A stretch of 64,000 nt of DNA. Source: Chthonomonas sp. GTDB taxonomy: Bacteria; Armatimonadota; Fimbriimonadia; Fimbriimonadales; Fimbriimonadaceae. Location of the stretch: contig JAEURP010000001.1 of NCBI GenBank assembly GCA_016788585.1, forward strand, positions 1-64,000, given 5' to 3'. Below, one piece after another: positions 7,887 to 16,177 of the stretch; position 1 is the stretch's first letter, and the number at the start of each line of letters is the position of its first letter. The position numbers and the translations under genes were made by a program. The notes under the pieces were generated by a model that was given only the letters and a program-made list of their open reading frames with translations, searched no databases and had not been told where the DNA came from.

Positions 7887-8948
7887 ATGCCCGATATCGC
7901 CAGCATCCTTGGAGACCACGCCGCCCTCCTCAGCCACGAGTGCAAGACCATCCCCAAAGAAAGCCTGCACCTGCCGGATGCCAATTGGGTTGACCGTATC
8001 TTCGCCCCCAGCGACCGCAACAACCAAACCCTTGGCGCGCTCCAAGCCATGTACGGTCAAGGACGCCTAGCAAACACCGGCTACCTCAGCATCCTCCCCG
8101 TAGACCAGGGCATCGAGCACAGCGCCGGCGCGAGCTTTGCCAAGAACCCCGCGTATTTTGATCCCGAGAACATCGTCAAGCTCGCCATCGAAGGCGGGTG
8201 CAATGCCGTCGCTTCGACCTTTGGCGTGCTGGCATCCTGCAGCCGCAAGTACGCTCACAAGATTCCGTTCATCGTCAAGATCAACCATAGCGAACTCCTC
8301 ACCTACCCCAACCGCCCTGACCAGATCATGTACGGCAGCGTCGAGCAAGCCTGGAACATGGGCGCGCGCGCGGTCGGCGCCACCATCTATTTCGGCAGCG
8401 ATGGCGCGTCCCGCCAAATCATGGAGGTCAGCGAAGCCTTCCAAGAAGCCCACAGCCTCGGCATGGCCACGATCCTTTGGTGCTACCTGCGCAACGACGC
8501 CTTCAAGACTGGCGGCACCGATTACCACGTCTCCGCCGACCTCACCGGCCAGGCCAACCACCTCGGCACCACCATCTGCGCCGACATCATTAAGCAAAAG
8601 CTGCCCGAGAACAATGGCGGCTACAAGGCGCTCAATACCGGCGGCTCATCCTATGGCAAGCTCGACGAGCGCATCTATTCGCAGCTCACCTCCGATAACC
8701 CCATCGACCTCTGCCGCTACCAAGTGGCCAATTGCTACATGGGCCGCGCCGGCCTCATCAATTCCGGCGGCGCATCGGGCGCCAACGACCTGCAAGACGC
8801 CGTCGTCACCGCCGTTATTAATAAGAGAGCGGGCGGCATGGGTTTGATTTCTGGCCGCAAGGCCTTCCAAAAGCCCATGGCTGAAGGCGTCGCCCTGCTC
8901 AACGCAATTCAGGACGTGTACTTAGACAAGAGCGTCACGGTGGCGTAG
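7887..8948 (+). CDS. fbaB: Class I fructose-bisphosphate aldolase (FbaB type)
   Basis: 353 residues, the size of bacterial FbaB enzymes, which cleave fructose 1,6-bisphosphate to dihydroxyacetone phosphate and glyceraldehyde 3-phosphate through a Schiff-base lysine. Visible blocks are [47 protein letters not shown] (conserved lysine region), GATIYFGS and the [10 protein letters not shown] / [15 protein letters not shown] phosphate-binding end. Codon use is extremely GCC/CTC/ATC biased compared with the neighbours, as expected for high expression. CAAAAT lies 6 nt before the ATG, a possible leaderless promoter. It is divergent from dps. Confidence 0.9.
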   Translation: MPDIASILGDHAALLSHECKTIPKESLHLPDANWVDRIFAPSDRNNQTLGALQAMYGQGRLANTGYLSILPVDQGIEHSAGASFAKNPAYFDPENIVKLAIEGGCNAVASTFGVLASCSRKYAHKIPFIVKINHSELLTYPNRPDQIMYGSVEQAWNMGARAVGATIYFGSDGASRQIMEVSEAFQEAHSLGMATILWCYLRNDAFKTGGTDYHVSADLTGQANHLGTTICADIIKQKLPENNGGYKALNTGGSSYGKLDERIYSQLTSDNPIDLCRYQVANCYMGRAGLINSGGASGANDLQDAVVTAVINKRAGGMGLISGRKAFQKPMAEGVALLNAIQDVYLDKSVTVA

Positions 8949-8973
8949 GCTTCCCTCAACATTGAGCCAAGGA

Positions 8974-9549
8974 ATGTCCCGCGCAATTTTAGTAACGAGC
9001 ACCTACTCGCAGTTATTCTGGGGAGCTATGCTTACAGTATCCGGTAAACCTTATGGCGACGAACTTCCATATCGTCGAGCAGAATCGGTTTTTGCTTTAG
9101 GTCTAGCCGCGTCCTTTAAGATTCAGCGAGCCCTGTATGACAACTACGACCTATCAGATGAGCAGGTTGAACCGGTTTACAGGACTTTCTTTAGCACGGT
9201 CAGGGGCCTAGACTATGTGTTCGAGGCCTACGAATTGTTACATCATCTGAATGATCGGTTCTATGACTTTATGGAAGAGCACGGGGACTTGGTTGCCATT
9301 GCAAACTTGAAGACAAAAATTCACTTTTGGGAGGGTGGAACTGCAGGCGACGACCGAGGTGATTCCGCCTTTGAAGCGCGGCTAAGTGATTCCCTGGCAG
9401 TTTTGGCAGGAGCAACTGCAATATTGGCGCGGTACCTACAAGACCCCCAGAATATTGTGTTTGAGGAGGCGGTTCTAAGTCTCCCCCAGTTTGATGAAAC
9501 TGCAGTTGTAGGAAGGCTGAGAGAACTAGAGTGGAAGTTCGTTCCTTAG
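8974..9549 (+). CDS. Hypothetical helical protein
   Basis: About 191 residues from the ATG at 8974; a TTG at 8962 would add four. No family is recognised. The sequence is mostly helical and acidic, with Tyr/Phe-rich stretches (ALYDNYDLSDEQVEP, VFEAYELLHHLNDRFYDFMEEH), no signal peptide and no transmembrane segment. Base composition is clearly lower in GC and codon use is less biased than in the aldolase just upstream. Together with the remnant and repeats that follow, this suggests an acquired patch. Its stop codon overlaps the stop of the convergent remnant by 4 bp (TTAG). Confidence 0.65.
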   Translation: MSRAILVTSTYSQLFWGAMLTVSGKPYGDELPYRRAESVFALGLAASFKIQRALYDNYDLSDEQVEPVYRTFFSTVRGLDYVFEAYELLHHLNDRFYDFMEEHGDLVAIANLKTKIHFWEGGTAGDDRGDSAFEARLSDSLAVLAGATAILARYLQDPQNIVFEEAVLSLPQFDETAVVGRLRELEWKFVP

Positions 9550-9725
9550 CTAGCGGCCCGTCGGGTAACTGGACCTAATGGCATCTCGTCCCATGTTCTG
9601 CCTTGCAGTACCCGGCCCGTCAAATCCTTGCGCTTACCACCCCATTGCTTGAAGAAGAACGCTACCTCGGCTCGCAAGCACTGATCTCTAATCGACTCAA
9701 CCCATACCGGGCTGGGTGGCCGGGA
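9546..9725 (-). pseudogene. C-terminal remnant of a DUF5131 (phage Gp37/Gp68-like) gene
   Basis: The last 59 codons read SRPPSPVWVESIRDQC, VAFFFKQWGGK and LQGRTWDEMP, which match the conserved end of DUF5131 proteins (usually about 240-260 residues). Upstream of SRP the frame stays open to 9893 but no longer resembles the family, and no shifted continuation was found. The first three-quarters of the gene are therefore missing. DUF5131 genes are common on phages and islands. The frame up to 9893 might still be expressed as a 115-residue chimera. Confidence 0.65.
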
Positions 9726-9751
9726 TGAATCCCAAAACTCTGCCCAATGAT

Positions 9752-9962
9752 GGGTGGCACTGGTGAAAGGTCGCGGCAACTCTACTCCAGCGCTAGTTGG
9801 TCCCGACCTTACACCAGTGACCTGACACCACATCCTTCCATCTGACAGTAGTTCCTTCTCGGCACTGCCCATAGCCAGGTGGTGACTAGACACTGGTGCT
9901 ATGGCGACCCTAAACAGCGAGTTCTTTTCAAACGCTGGCGCGCCACATCACCAGTGCCACCC
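9752..9962. repeat. 15-bp inverted repeat around the DUF5131 remnant
   Basis: GGGTGGCACTGGTGA (9752-9766) is perfectly inverted at 9948-9962. Partial copies of CACTGGTG recur between the arms, and the sequence outside the arms also matches in part (TGCCCA near both). The block straddles the open upstream part of the remnant frame and the 133-bp gap before the next gene. It may be residue of an insertion or recombination. Confidence 0.6.
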
Positions 9963-10026
9963 CCAGTGGGCAATATCCAAAACTCGCCTCGGGCACCCAG
10001 CCCGAAGTGATGACTGGGAATAGCAT

Positions 10027-10431
10027 CTAGAGCTTGAGTAACTTAAGCCTCTCTCTTAGTGAGTTGGACAAGTGTGGAAAGGTGTATTTGTCGCTTTCGT
10101 CCCAAGAAGACGTGCCAGCAAGTCTGCCGCTACTTAGCAGAATCTCAACAACCACGTCGTGATCGTACAAGTACCAATCTTCACCCTCACGAAAGGCAAT
10201 CCAAATCGCCTTATTCATGTACTTCTTGTCAACAGTCAACCTTGGCTTCAATTGAATCTTAAGAATTTCCCCATTAACGTGCAAGGCGAGTAGATCGGCG
10301 CCTTTTGAGTCGTCTGTGAGGCGCATGCTTACAAAGCCATAATCGGCGAGCGCACCAAAGAGCTTCATGCAGTTGTAGTTCTCTTTTTGGCGTGCCTCCA
10401 ACCTCGCGTACTCGATCCTACGAAACTGCAT
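10027..10431 (-). CDS. Hypothetical protein, PD-(D/E)XK nuclease-like
   Basis: 134 residues, starting MQFRRIEYARLEARQKENYN. This resembles a widespread family of small uncharacterised bacterial proteins. The segment GADLLALHVNG-EILKIQLKPRL has the spacing of the PD-(D/E)XK nuclease core (D ... hydrophobic strand ... QxK), followed by DKKYMNKAIWIAF. Catalysis is inference from that motif alone. There is no restriction or methyltransferase partner next door. It sits in the accessory patch between the DUF5131 remnant and dispersed repeat copy C. Confidence 0.7.
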   Translation of the reverse strand: MQFRRIEYARLEARQKENYNCMKLFGALADYGFVSMRLTDDSKGADLLALHVNGEILKIQLKPRLTVDKKYMNKAIWIAFREGEDWYLYDHDVVVEILLSSGRLAGTSSWDESDKYTFPHLSNSLRERLKLLKL

Positions 10432-10509
10432 CCGGCGATCTTACCAAAACCCGATATCCAAGTTGCAGGGCGAGCCACGAGGGTGGGCGGGGTGAATGTG
10501 TTCAATAGA

Positions 10510-10600
10510 GCGGGTGCCATGGATAGCGTGTCCCCGTCAAACACCACCCTTTCGCAATATCGTCAGACACGATATCCGTGCTTGTCTCGCACACGGCCCA
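10510..10600 (+). repeat. Third copy of the dispersed repeat
   Basis: GCGGGTGCCATGGATAGCG (10510-10528), then GTGTCCCC, and after a variable centre GACACGATATCCGTGCTTGT (10566-10585). The same order of blocks occurs on the minus strand within 140-227 and in part on the plus strand at 38-110. The variable middle has diverged more than the ends. Confidence 0.75.
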
Positions 10601-10615
10601 TACGTCTCTTTGCCC

Positions 10616-10635
10616 CCCTCCCAAGCTTGGGAGGG
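10616..10635. repeat. Perfect 20-bp palindrome CCCTCCCAAG/CTTGGGAGGG
   Basis: This 10+10 bp palindrome directly follows the dispersed repeat copy. It corresponds to the hairpin at 243-268 that follows the first pair. It lacks a T-run and stands 48 bases before the next start codon. Confidence 0.7.
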
Positions 10636-10682
10636 TGAGATGTACTTCAGTTCGAGGAGGCAGGCAAAAGGTAGATTGGACC

Positions 10683-10907
10683 ATGGACGAGCCGACCCTG
10701 CGATATTCCAATGGCGAGATCACGGTGCTGTGGAAGCCGAAGACGTGCATCCATTCCGGCATCTGCGTGCGCGGACTGAACGCGGTCTTCGATGTAAAAC
10801 GCAAGCCCTGGATCAATATTCTCGCCGCGACGACAGACGAGATTATCGCCCAAGTCGAGCACTGCCCCAGCGGCGCGCTCAGTTGGGAGCGCGCCGAAGT
10901 GGGCTGA
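10683..10907 (+). CDS. Small (4Fe-4S)-binding protein, Fer4_19/YjdI type
   Basis: 74 residues from the ATG at 10683. Cysteines in PKTCIHSGICVRGL and EHCPSGAL match the divergent single [4Fe-4S] cluster domain of YjdI-like proteins. These lack the full CxxCxxCxxxC motif and often carry only three Cys near one another. It is probably cytoplasmic with a redox or electron-transfer role; the partner is unknown. TAGATT lies 5 nt before the ATG. The stop is 3 nt from the stop of the convergent secreted-protein gene. Confidence 0.85.
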   Translation: MDEPTLRYSNGEITVLWKPKTCIHSGICVRGLNAVFDVKRKPWINILAATTDEIIAQVEHCPSGALSWERAEVG

Positions 10908-10910
10908 CTC

Positions 10911-11939
10911 TTACTCGTCTGTCGCGCCGAAGTTGGCGATAGCGATATCAATGTCGGCTGCGTCAACTTCACCACTGACATCGAGGTCGGCAGGGCCTAC
11001 GCTTGTACTGCCAAAGTCGGCGATAACAAGGTCAATATCAGCAGCATCCACTTCACCCGACGCGTCGGCGTCCCCATTTTGGAGAGGCGTCGTTCCGACA
11101 CTTACACCACTGCCGGTCAGGGTGATGGGAAAACCCTTTCGCACATGAGTTAAGCCATCGAAGGTGATGGTCGCCGGCCCAGTGAAGGCGGCCGGAATCT
11201 GGAAGGCATAGCCTTGCGTCGAGAATTGGGCAACAACACCGCCCGTTGCCACCACCGTCGTTCCTTGCGAGATGACATATTGGAATGAGCGACCGAAGGC
11301 AAAGTTTGCGACCGTGTCGTTCAATTCCAGAGTACCGACCACGGTTTGCCCCGGAGCCTGAACCAACGACAGCGACTGAATCATCGGCGAACCATTGAGG
11401 CCGTTGTTGTTTTGGCCTACGAGACGCACTTCGGTGAGCACAGCTCCGTGGAAAGCTGCGGGAAGCACGATCTTTTGCTGGTCGAATCGAACCCCCGTGC
11501 CCATGACATGAGTCCCGTTGACGTTCGGCGCAATGTTGTTGTAGTTGCCGTTGTAATGGTCGCGAATGTTGTCGCCCTGGGTGAGCACATACGTGTGGAG
11601 CAACCCACCGCTACCGTGCACTTCGACACGACCATTGAGCTGACCAATGGAGCCATAGCCGCTATTGATGCTCGGATACACCTCCGTGACACCAAACACA
11701 TTGACTGGAATGATCTTTGTCTCGTTGGTGACGAACATACAGGAAGACTGATTCAGCGTATTCACGGCGATGCGGTGCTCTATCCCAGCTATCGTGAACA
11801 TGCCTCCATTTGGTGGGTAACCGCTGCCACCGGTCAACGTGCTCAAGCGAGAGTTGACCATGGAATCGAAGTTGACATGGACGACGGCGTGCGCCGCCGT
11901 AGCGGATGCGAGAACAAGAAACGGACAGAATCCCCTCAT
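10911..11939 (-). CDS. Secreted protein with dockerin-like tail
   Basis: 342 residues from the ATG at 11939 (signal peptide MRGFCPFLVLASATAAHA); an ATG at 11981 would precede the signal by 14 residues. The body (about 20-190) is Asn/Gly-rich and beta-stranded, without a recognised domain. A beta-sandwich (about 195-287; GTLELNDTVANFAFG, THVRKGFPITL) is followed by the tail at 288-342 (NGDADASGEVDAADID and DLDVSGEVDAADID), ending FGATDE. The sandwich and tail are most similar to those of the gene at 5196. A TATACT box lies 6 nt before the ATG. Confidence 0.82.
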   Translation of the reverse strand: MRGFCPFLVLASATAAHAVVHVNFDSMVNSRLSTLTGGSGYPPNGGMFTIAGIEHRIAVNTLNQSSCMFVTNETKIIPVNVFGVTEVYPSINSGYGSIGQLNGRVEVHGSGGLLHTYVLTQGDNIRDHYNGNYNNIAPNVNGTHVMGTGVRFDQQKIVLPAAFHGAVLTEVRLVGQNNNGLNGSPMIQSLSLVQAPGQTVVGTLELNDTVANFAFGRSFQYVISQGTTVVATGGVVAQFSTQGYAFQIPAAFTGPATITFDGLTHVRKGFPITLTGSGVSVGTTPLQNGDADASGEVDAADIDLVIADFGSTSVGPADLDVSGEVDAADIDIAIANFGATDE

Positions 11940-11945
11940 TGTCAC

Positions 11946-11951
11946 AGTATA
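11946..11951 (-). promoter_or_regulatory. -10 box TATACT, leaderless configuration
   Basis: Minus-strand TATACT, then GTGACA, then the ATG at 11939. The 6-nt gap puts the expected transcription start at the start codon. Confidence 0.6.
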
Positions 11952-12073
11952 GCGGCACTCCGCAATTGGGAAGGCTGACAATTTTGCCGGAGTTCCATCT
12001 CATTGGGGCTCCCCGTATTCATACGAGCTTTGACAACTAAAGTGAATAAATTGCTCGAATTGCACAATCTCTT

Positions 12074-12117
12074 GCTACAATTAAGTGGGCCAGCTTTGCT
12101 CTGGCTCTGATTTTTTT
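12074..12117 (+). promoter_or_regulatory. Extended -10 promoter and 5' leader hairpin of PEP-CTERM gene
   Basis: TGCTACAAT (12073-12081) is an extended -10 element and predicts a start near 12088. The transcript would then begin with a stem, GGGCCAG - CTTTGCT - CTGGCTC (one G-T pair), followed by GA and seven T. This may be a 5' stabiliser or an attenuator. An AAGG (12137-12140) lies 7 nt before the ATG, one of the few Shine-Dalgarno-like sites in the region. Confidence 0.5.
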
Positions 12118-12147
12118 GCTCTCTTTTTGAGTTGGTAAGGCGTTTGT

Positions 12148-12819
12148 ATGAAAACTATTAGACTTTCTCTCGGGTTTATCCTGGGATCTTTTGGAGCGGC
12201 CTCGCAGGCCGCAACCCTGACGGCGAGCTACAGCTTCTCGATGAACCAGGGGGTTTCATTCTCGATGGGAAGCCTCACTGGTGCCCAAACGGCCGGCATT
12301 CATGGCGTTCGTACCGGCGGTGACACCGCATTGCTTCCTGGCGCTCCCTACGCTTTCGAAACCTACTGCGTCGAGGTTACGGAGCACATTCACAGTGGGA
12401 GCCAAACTCACAGTTCCGTAACTAACCTATTAGGCTCTACGACGGTAACGGGCGGCGTTTTCTTCGATGCGGTTCGTACGACCAGAATCGAAAAGCTCTG
12501 GGGAACATTTTTTGCTACCATCGGTAGCAATCAAAGTCGCTCGGCTGCATTCCAACTCGCCCAATGGGAGATCTGCTTTGATACCGATATGAACCTTGGA
12601 GGCGCCGGAACTTTCACAAGTTCGGACTCGGTTTCGGCTCTGGCCCAAACGTTCCTCGATGCTATCAGTAATGGTTCGGCAACCCAACGTCAGGGAATGA
12701 TCTTGCTTTCTGGTGAAGGCATTCAAGATCAGGTGACTCCCGTGCCAGAACCTGCTTCAATGGTCGCTCTGAGCTTGGGCGCTGCAGCACTGCTTCGTCG
12801 ACGAAAACTAGCCCGGTAA
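12148..12819 (+). CDS. PEP-CTERM sorting-domain exported protein
   Basis: 223 residues: signal peptide (about 1-21, ...AASQAAT), a beta-rich extracellular body with two Cys (TYCVEV and WEICFD), then the PEP-CTERM tail: VPEPAS, a hydrophobic helix (MVALSLGAAALL) and the basic end RRRKLAR. Proteins with this tail are recognised by an exosortase, cleaved and anchored or released at the surface; no exosortase gene is in this window. The gene has its own promoter and leader hairpin and is followed by a terminator, so it is monocistronic. Confidence 0.9.
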   Translation: MKTIRLSLGFILGSFGAASQAATLTASYSFSMNQGVSFSMGSLTGAQTAGIHGVRTGGDTALLPGAPYAFETYCVEVTEHIHSGSQTHSSVTNLLGSTTVTGGVFFDAVRTTRIEKLWGTFFATIGSNQSRSAAFQLAQWEICFDTDMNLGGAGTFTSSDSVSALAQTFLDAISNGSATQRQGMILLSGEGIQDQVTPVPEPASMVALSLGAAALLRRRKLAR

Positions 12820-12837
12820 TCACGGCCTTGCCGATTG

Positions 12838-12875
12838 GAACTCTGGCTTCGCGAAGAGCCGGAGTTCTTTGCTTT
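12838..12875 (+). terminator. Terminator after PEP-CTERM gene
   Basis: GAACTCTGGCT (12838-12848) pairs with AGCCGGAGTTC (12857-12867) with one G-T wobble and an 8-nt loop, followed by TTTGCTTT. Confidence 0.75.
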
Positions 12876-12925
12876 ACGCGAGTGCACAAGCTAGCGTTGC
12901 TTGGTAGGCTAGCGAAAATACGGTT

Positions 12926-12953
12926 TTGACTTTTGCACAAGCTCCATTAAAAT
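12926..12953 (+). promoter_or_regulatory. Promoter TTGACT-16-TAAAAT, leaderless
   Basis: The -35 TTGACT (12926-12931) and -10 TAAAAT (12948-12953) are 16 nt apart. GAAGAC and the ATG at 12960 follow, so the expected start coincides with the start codon. It is the best two-box example of the leaderless pattern in this window. Confidence 0.7.
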
Positions 12954-12959
12954 GAAGAC

Positions 12960-14135
12960 ATGCGTTATCGGTGGTTGTTTGCTTTAGTTGCGGCTGGACT
13001 GGCTTCACAAGCGTTTCCCAATAAGCGGATCATGGGCTGGGGGTCGACCCGTGGCGGCGAATCCTCGCTCCAATTCAGCGCCAATTACAGCGCGACTCGG
13101 ACGATGATCAGTCTGAACTTCCCTGGTGCGACGATTAGTTCGACCGATACGATTGCACCAACTGCCCTGCAGAACGTCGATATCATCTGGCTGGGGGTGA
13201 CAACTAGCTTCAACTCAGCGATTACGCCGCTATCAGCATCGGAAAAGACTGCCTTGTTGCGCTTTATTCAAGAAGGCGGCACTGCAGTGCTCTTTGCGGA
13301 CAACAGCACGTTCAGCGCGGGCGCAGTCGCAGCCAACAATTCGCTAATGAATCCGCTGGGCCTTGTGATCACAGGCACCCTGAATGGCACGGTCGCGCAT
13401 ACGTTTGTCAGCCCTGGCACATCTCCCTTTACTGGTCCATTCGGTGGCGTTGTCTCCCTCAACAGCGGATTCCCTGGCTGGTTCGCTTTTGTGCCGCCGA
13501 CAGGAGAGGTCCTCTCGACCGCAGGTCCGGGCGGCAATGCGCTTTTCGCTACTATTCCGCCAGACGGATTGGGCGAAGGTAGCGGTCGCTGTTGGCTCTT
13601 TGCCGACTCTGGACAGGCAGGCACTGGTGGAGTTCAAGGAGCGAACTGGAACACGCTTTTCGCGAACATGATCGAGGCGAGCACAGCGAGGGTTGCGGGT
13701 CAGGTGACGCTTGCCGATTGTGTTGCGATGACGATGCCTCGGTCACTTTCGCTTAAGGTGATGCAGGGCTCCACAACCGTTGCCACCTCCACAGTAATCT
13801 CGACCGCCGTGACGGACTATTTCTCAATCGGAATTCCGATGGGTGTAACCGGCGCGGCAGAGTTGATAATCGACGCTTCGCCCCACTTGCGCAGGAGGGT
13901 GCCTATCACTCTGGCCGGCGGTGGTCTCAATACCGGCGTGATCGTTATCGAAAACGGTGACGTAGACGACTCGGGAGAGGTCGACGCAGCCGATATCGAC
14001 GCGGTGATCGCCGACTTTGGCGACATTTGGCCGAACGGCGATGGCAATTCCTCTGCCGATGCGGATAACTCCGGCGAAGTAGATGCCGCTGATATCGACT
14101 TGGTCATCAGCGCATTCGGAAGCGTGGACGAATAG
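12960..14135 (+). CDS. Secreted protein with dockerin-like tail
   Basis: 391 residues with a signal peptide (MRYRWLFALVAAGLASQAF). The body (about 20-240) alternates strands and helices (NVDIIWLGVTTSFNSAITPLS, TALLRFIQEGGTAVLFADN). This resembles the class I glutamine-amidotransferase/ThuA-like fold used by many extracellular proteins to bind sugars; the resemblance is weak and only inferred. A beta-sandwich (about 243-331, HLRRRVPITL) leads to the tail at 332-391, in which the two loops (NGDVDDSGEVDAADID; ADADNSGEVDAADID) are spaced five residues wider than usual. Confidence 0.82.
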   Translation: MRYRWLFALVAAGLASQAFPNKRIMGWGSTRGGESSLQFSANYSATRTMISLNFPGATISSTDTIAPTALQNVDIIWLGVTTSFNSAITPLSASEKTALLRFIQEGGTAVLFADNSTFSAGAVAANNSLMNPLGLVITGTLNGTVAHTFVSPGTSPFTGPFGGVVSLNSGFPGWFAFVPPTGEVLSTAGPGGNALFATIPPDGLGEGSGRCWLFADSGQAGTGGVQGANWNTLFANMIEASTARVAGQVTLADCVAMTMPRSLSLKVMQGSTTVATSTVISTAVTDYFSIGIPMGVTGAAELIIDASPHLRRRVPITLAGGGLNTGVIVIENGDVDDSGEVDAADIDAVIADFGDIWPNGDGNSSADADNSGEVDAADIDLVISAFGSVDE

Positions 14136-14162
14136 AACCCAATATTAGGGCATCATAGAGCG

Positions 14163-14978
14163 ATGGACTCTGAGCTCAGGCCATTGCTGGTGATCGATGG
14201 CGACAATTTGGCGCATCGGGCCTACCATTCCTACCCTAAGAATGAGAGTGAAACGAACGCGATCATTGGGTTCTTTGGGATGCTGGGGCGAATCTACAAC
14301 GAGGAGCAACCGCGTGGAGTCTACGTGGCCTTCGACACGCTCGGAGTCGACACCTATCGCAATCAACTCTGGCCGCCCTATCAGGGTGGCCGCGTATTCG
14401 ATCATTCGATTGTCGAACAATTAGGAAGGCTACCTTCTTTGTGCAGAGCATTCGCCTTTGGCGTGGGCAAGGAAGCTGGCTATGAAGCGGATGACCTGAT
14501 GGCCGCGGCAGCCCTGGGCGAGGCCGAAGCAGGTGGCAAGGCCCTACTACTGACGGCCGACCGCGATTCCTATCAACTCGTCTCGGAGTCTATCACCGTG
14601 ATCTCGCCCCAACGCGGTACGCGGGAACTGGCGCGAATCGGTCCGCGGCAGGTGGTGGAGCGAATGGGCGTCCTGCCTGAACAAGTTCCCGATTTCAAAG
14701 CACTCGCTGGAGATGCTTCCGATAAGATCCCGGGCGTACGGGGTTGTGGCCCTAAGTCCGCGGCCGCGATGCTGCTTAAGCACGGGACTCTCGATCGCGT
14801 CGTCGCAGAATGGACTCCAGACAGAGCCAAGCAAATCCTCATGTTCCGCGAGGTGGCTCGCATGCGGCCCGAGGTGCCAGTTGAACTCCCCAGTAGCCCT
14901 CCCGACTGGGCTGCCGGCGCTGACGCCCTAGCCGCAATTGGACTCACCGATCTCGCTACGCGAATGAGGGGGATGTAA
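14163..14978 (+). CDS. 5'-3' exonuclease (FEN / Pol I N-terminal type)
   Basis: 271 residues. Acidic metal ligands appear in LLVIDGDNLAHRAY, VAFDTLG, EADDLMAAAA and LLTADRDSYQLV, followed by the helix-hairpin-helix region (ALAGDASDKIPGVRGCGPKSAAAML). This is the classical flap-endonuclease/5' exonuclease domain, which removes RNA primers and flaps. It is a stand-alone protein without polymerase domains. The spacer to the preceding gene is 27 bp and the stop is 1 nt from the convergent stop of the next gene. Confidence 0.92.
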   Translation: MDSELRPLLVIDGDNLAHRAYHSYPKNESETNAIIGFFGMLGRIYNEEQPRGVYVAFDTLGVDTYRNQLWPPYQGGRVFDHSIVEQLGRLPSLCRAFAFGVGKEAGYEADDLMAAAALGEAEAGGKALLLTADRDSYQLVSESITVISPQRGTRELARIGPRQVVERMGVLPEQVPDFKALAGDASDKIPGVRGCGPKSAAAMLLKHGTLDRVVAEWTPDRAKQILMFREVARMRPEVPVELPSSPPDWAAGADALAAIGLTDLATRMRGM

Positions 14979-14979
14979 C

Positions 14980-16047
14980 TTACTCGTCTACTTCGCCAAA
15001 GGAGGAGATAATGACATCGATATCAGCAGCGTCCACCTCCAGTGATCCATCAGCATCGCCAACCACGTTCCCAGTGTTTCCAAAGGCGGCAATGGCGGCG
15101 TCGATATCAGCCGCGTCCACCTCTGCCGAGTCATCTACATCTCCATTGCGCAAATCGGCGGTCGTACCATTCGTACCTGCGGCAAGTGGCATTGTTAATT
15201 TGCGGCGTAAGAAGGGCGAACCGTTGAAGGCAATGTCATAAGTTCCCGGCGTAACCGCGGGTGGAAGACCAATACTGAACGCACCCCCCGTTACCATGGC
15301 GGTGTGAATCGGTGTACTACCACCGACAGGCAGAATCTGAACTTGAATGGGAACTGAGCCTGGAGTGCCAATGAAGTTCTGCAGGTTGATCGTGCCGCTT
15401 AGCGTCATTGTTGGCTCCTCGTATTGGAACAAAGTGACGGGCGCGGCATGTTGCACGCCGGTCACAGACGTGTCCGTGCCCGCGCGTACAGCGGAGATCG
15501 TATCGTTGTACTCGGGGTCGGAAGTGCGCACGCCCGTAATCCAAGCATAAGATCCAAAGAAGCCTCCCCGCCGATGCTCCAGCATCAGATGTCCGCCAGA
15601 GTACACATATGGCGTGATGGCAATGAACGGAAAGAAGTTGTTTCCCGTTGGAATTGTATTGGCACCCACGCTGATCGAGCCGCTTCTCACCTGTGTTCGC
15701 GTCCCGATATAGTTGCTCAAGAAGGTTGTCGACTTCGCCCCCGGATGGACGCACGGACCCAGGTACAGATCGCACTTGATGTAATTTGCCGTCGTCGAGG
15801 GCCAGGTCGTGCTTTGAAGTGCGTGAACCTTGAACGCCACTCCGGTGATGGTGCGCCCAAGCAAGGGCACCAACTGATTCTCGTTCATCAGGATGACCCG
15901 CGTCATTTCTCCGTCATGGTACGGCCCGTCCGCCTGAGTTGCGACAGGATAATTAGGATTGCTGTTTGGAACGGCAAGGGTCGCCGCATTTGAATAGGGC
16001 GTCAATGCGAAAGCAAGCGAAAGTCCAAGAGGCCATTGAAATTGCAT
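14980..16047 (-). CDS. Secreted protein with dockerin-like tail
   Basis: 355 residues from the ATG at 16047 (MQFQWPLGLSLAFALTPYSNA signal). An earlier ATG at 16137 would place 30 residues before the signal. The body (about 22-210) is beta-rich with paired Cys (IKCDLYLGPCVHPG) and EHRRGGFFGSYAW; the family is not recognised. A beta-sandwich (about 215-300, GSPFLRRKLTMPL) is followed by the tail at 301-355 (NGDVDDSAEVDAADID and DADGSLEVDAADID). TATATT lies 6 nt before the ATG. Confidence 0.82.
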   Translation of the reverse strand: MQFQWPLGLSLAFALTPYSNAATLAVPNSNPNYPVATQADGPYHDGEMTRVILMNENQLVPLLGRTITGVAFKVHALQSTTWPSTTANYIKCDLYLGPCVHPGAKSTTFLSNYIGTRTQVRSGSISVGANTIPTGNNFFPFIAITPYVYSGGHLMLEHRRGGFFGSYAWITGVRTSDPEYNDTISAVRAGTDTSVTGVQHAAPVTLFQYEEPTMTLSGTINLQNFIGTPGSVPIQVQILPVGGSTPIHTAMVTGGAFSIGLPPAVTPGTYDIAFNGSPFLRRKLTMPLAAGTNGTTADLRNGDVDDSAEVDAADIDAAIAAFGNTGNVVGDADGSLEVDAADIDVIISSFGEVDE

Positions 16048-16053
16048 TCTTAC

Positions 16054-16059
16054 AATATA
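16054..16059 (-). promoter_or_regulatory. -10 box TATATT, leaderless configuration
   Basis: Minus-strand TATATT, GTAAGA, then the ATG at 16047. Confidence 0.55.
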
Positions 16060-16177
16060 ACAGAAGTTGCGGCAAAAGCACTTAAAATTTACTGTCAGCA
16101 AGTTTCGGTGGGCTGCGGGGAGGAACGAACAGTGCAATGCCAGCCATGAAAGTTCAAGACTCGGTACAACAAAGAAG

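Noticed and set aside
8067-8870. Long frames on both strands inside the aldolase gene
   Set aside because: They are shadows caused by extreme GCC codon bias. The aldolase motifs are all in the plus-strand frame at 7887-8948.
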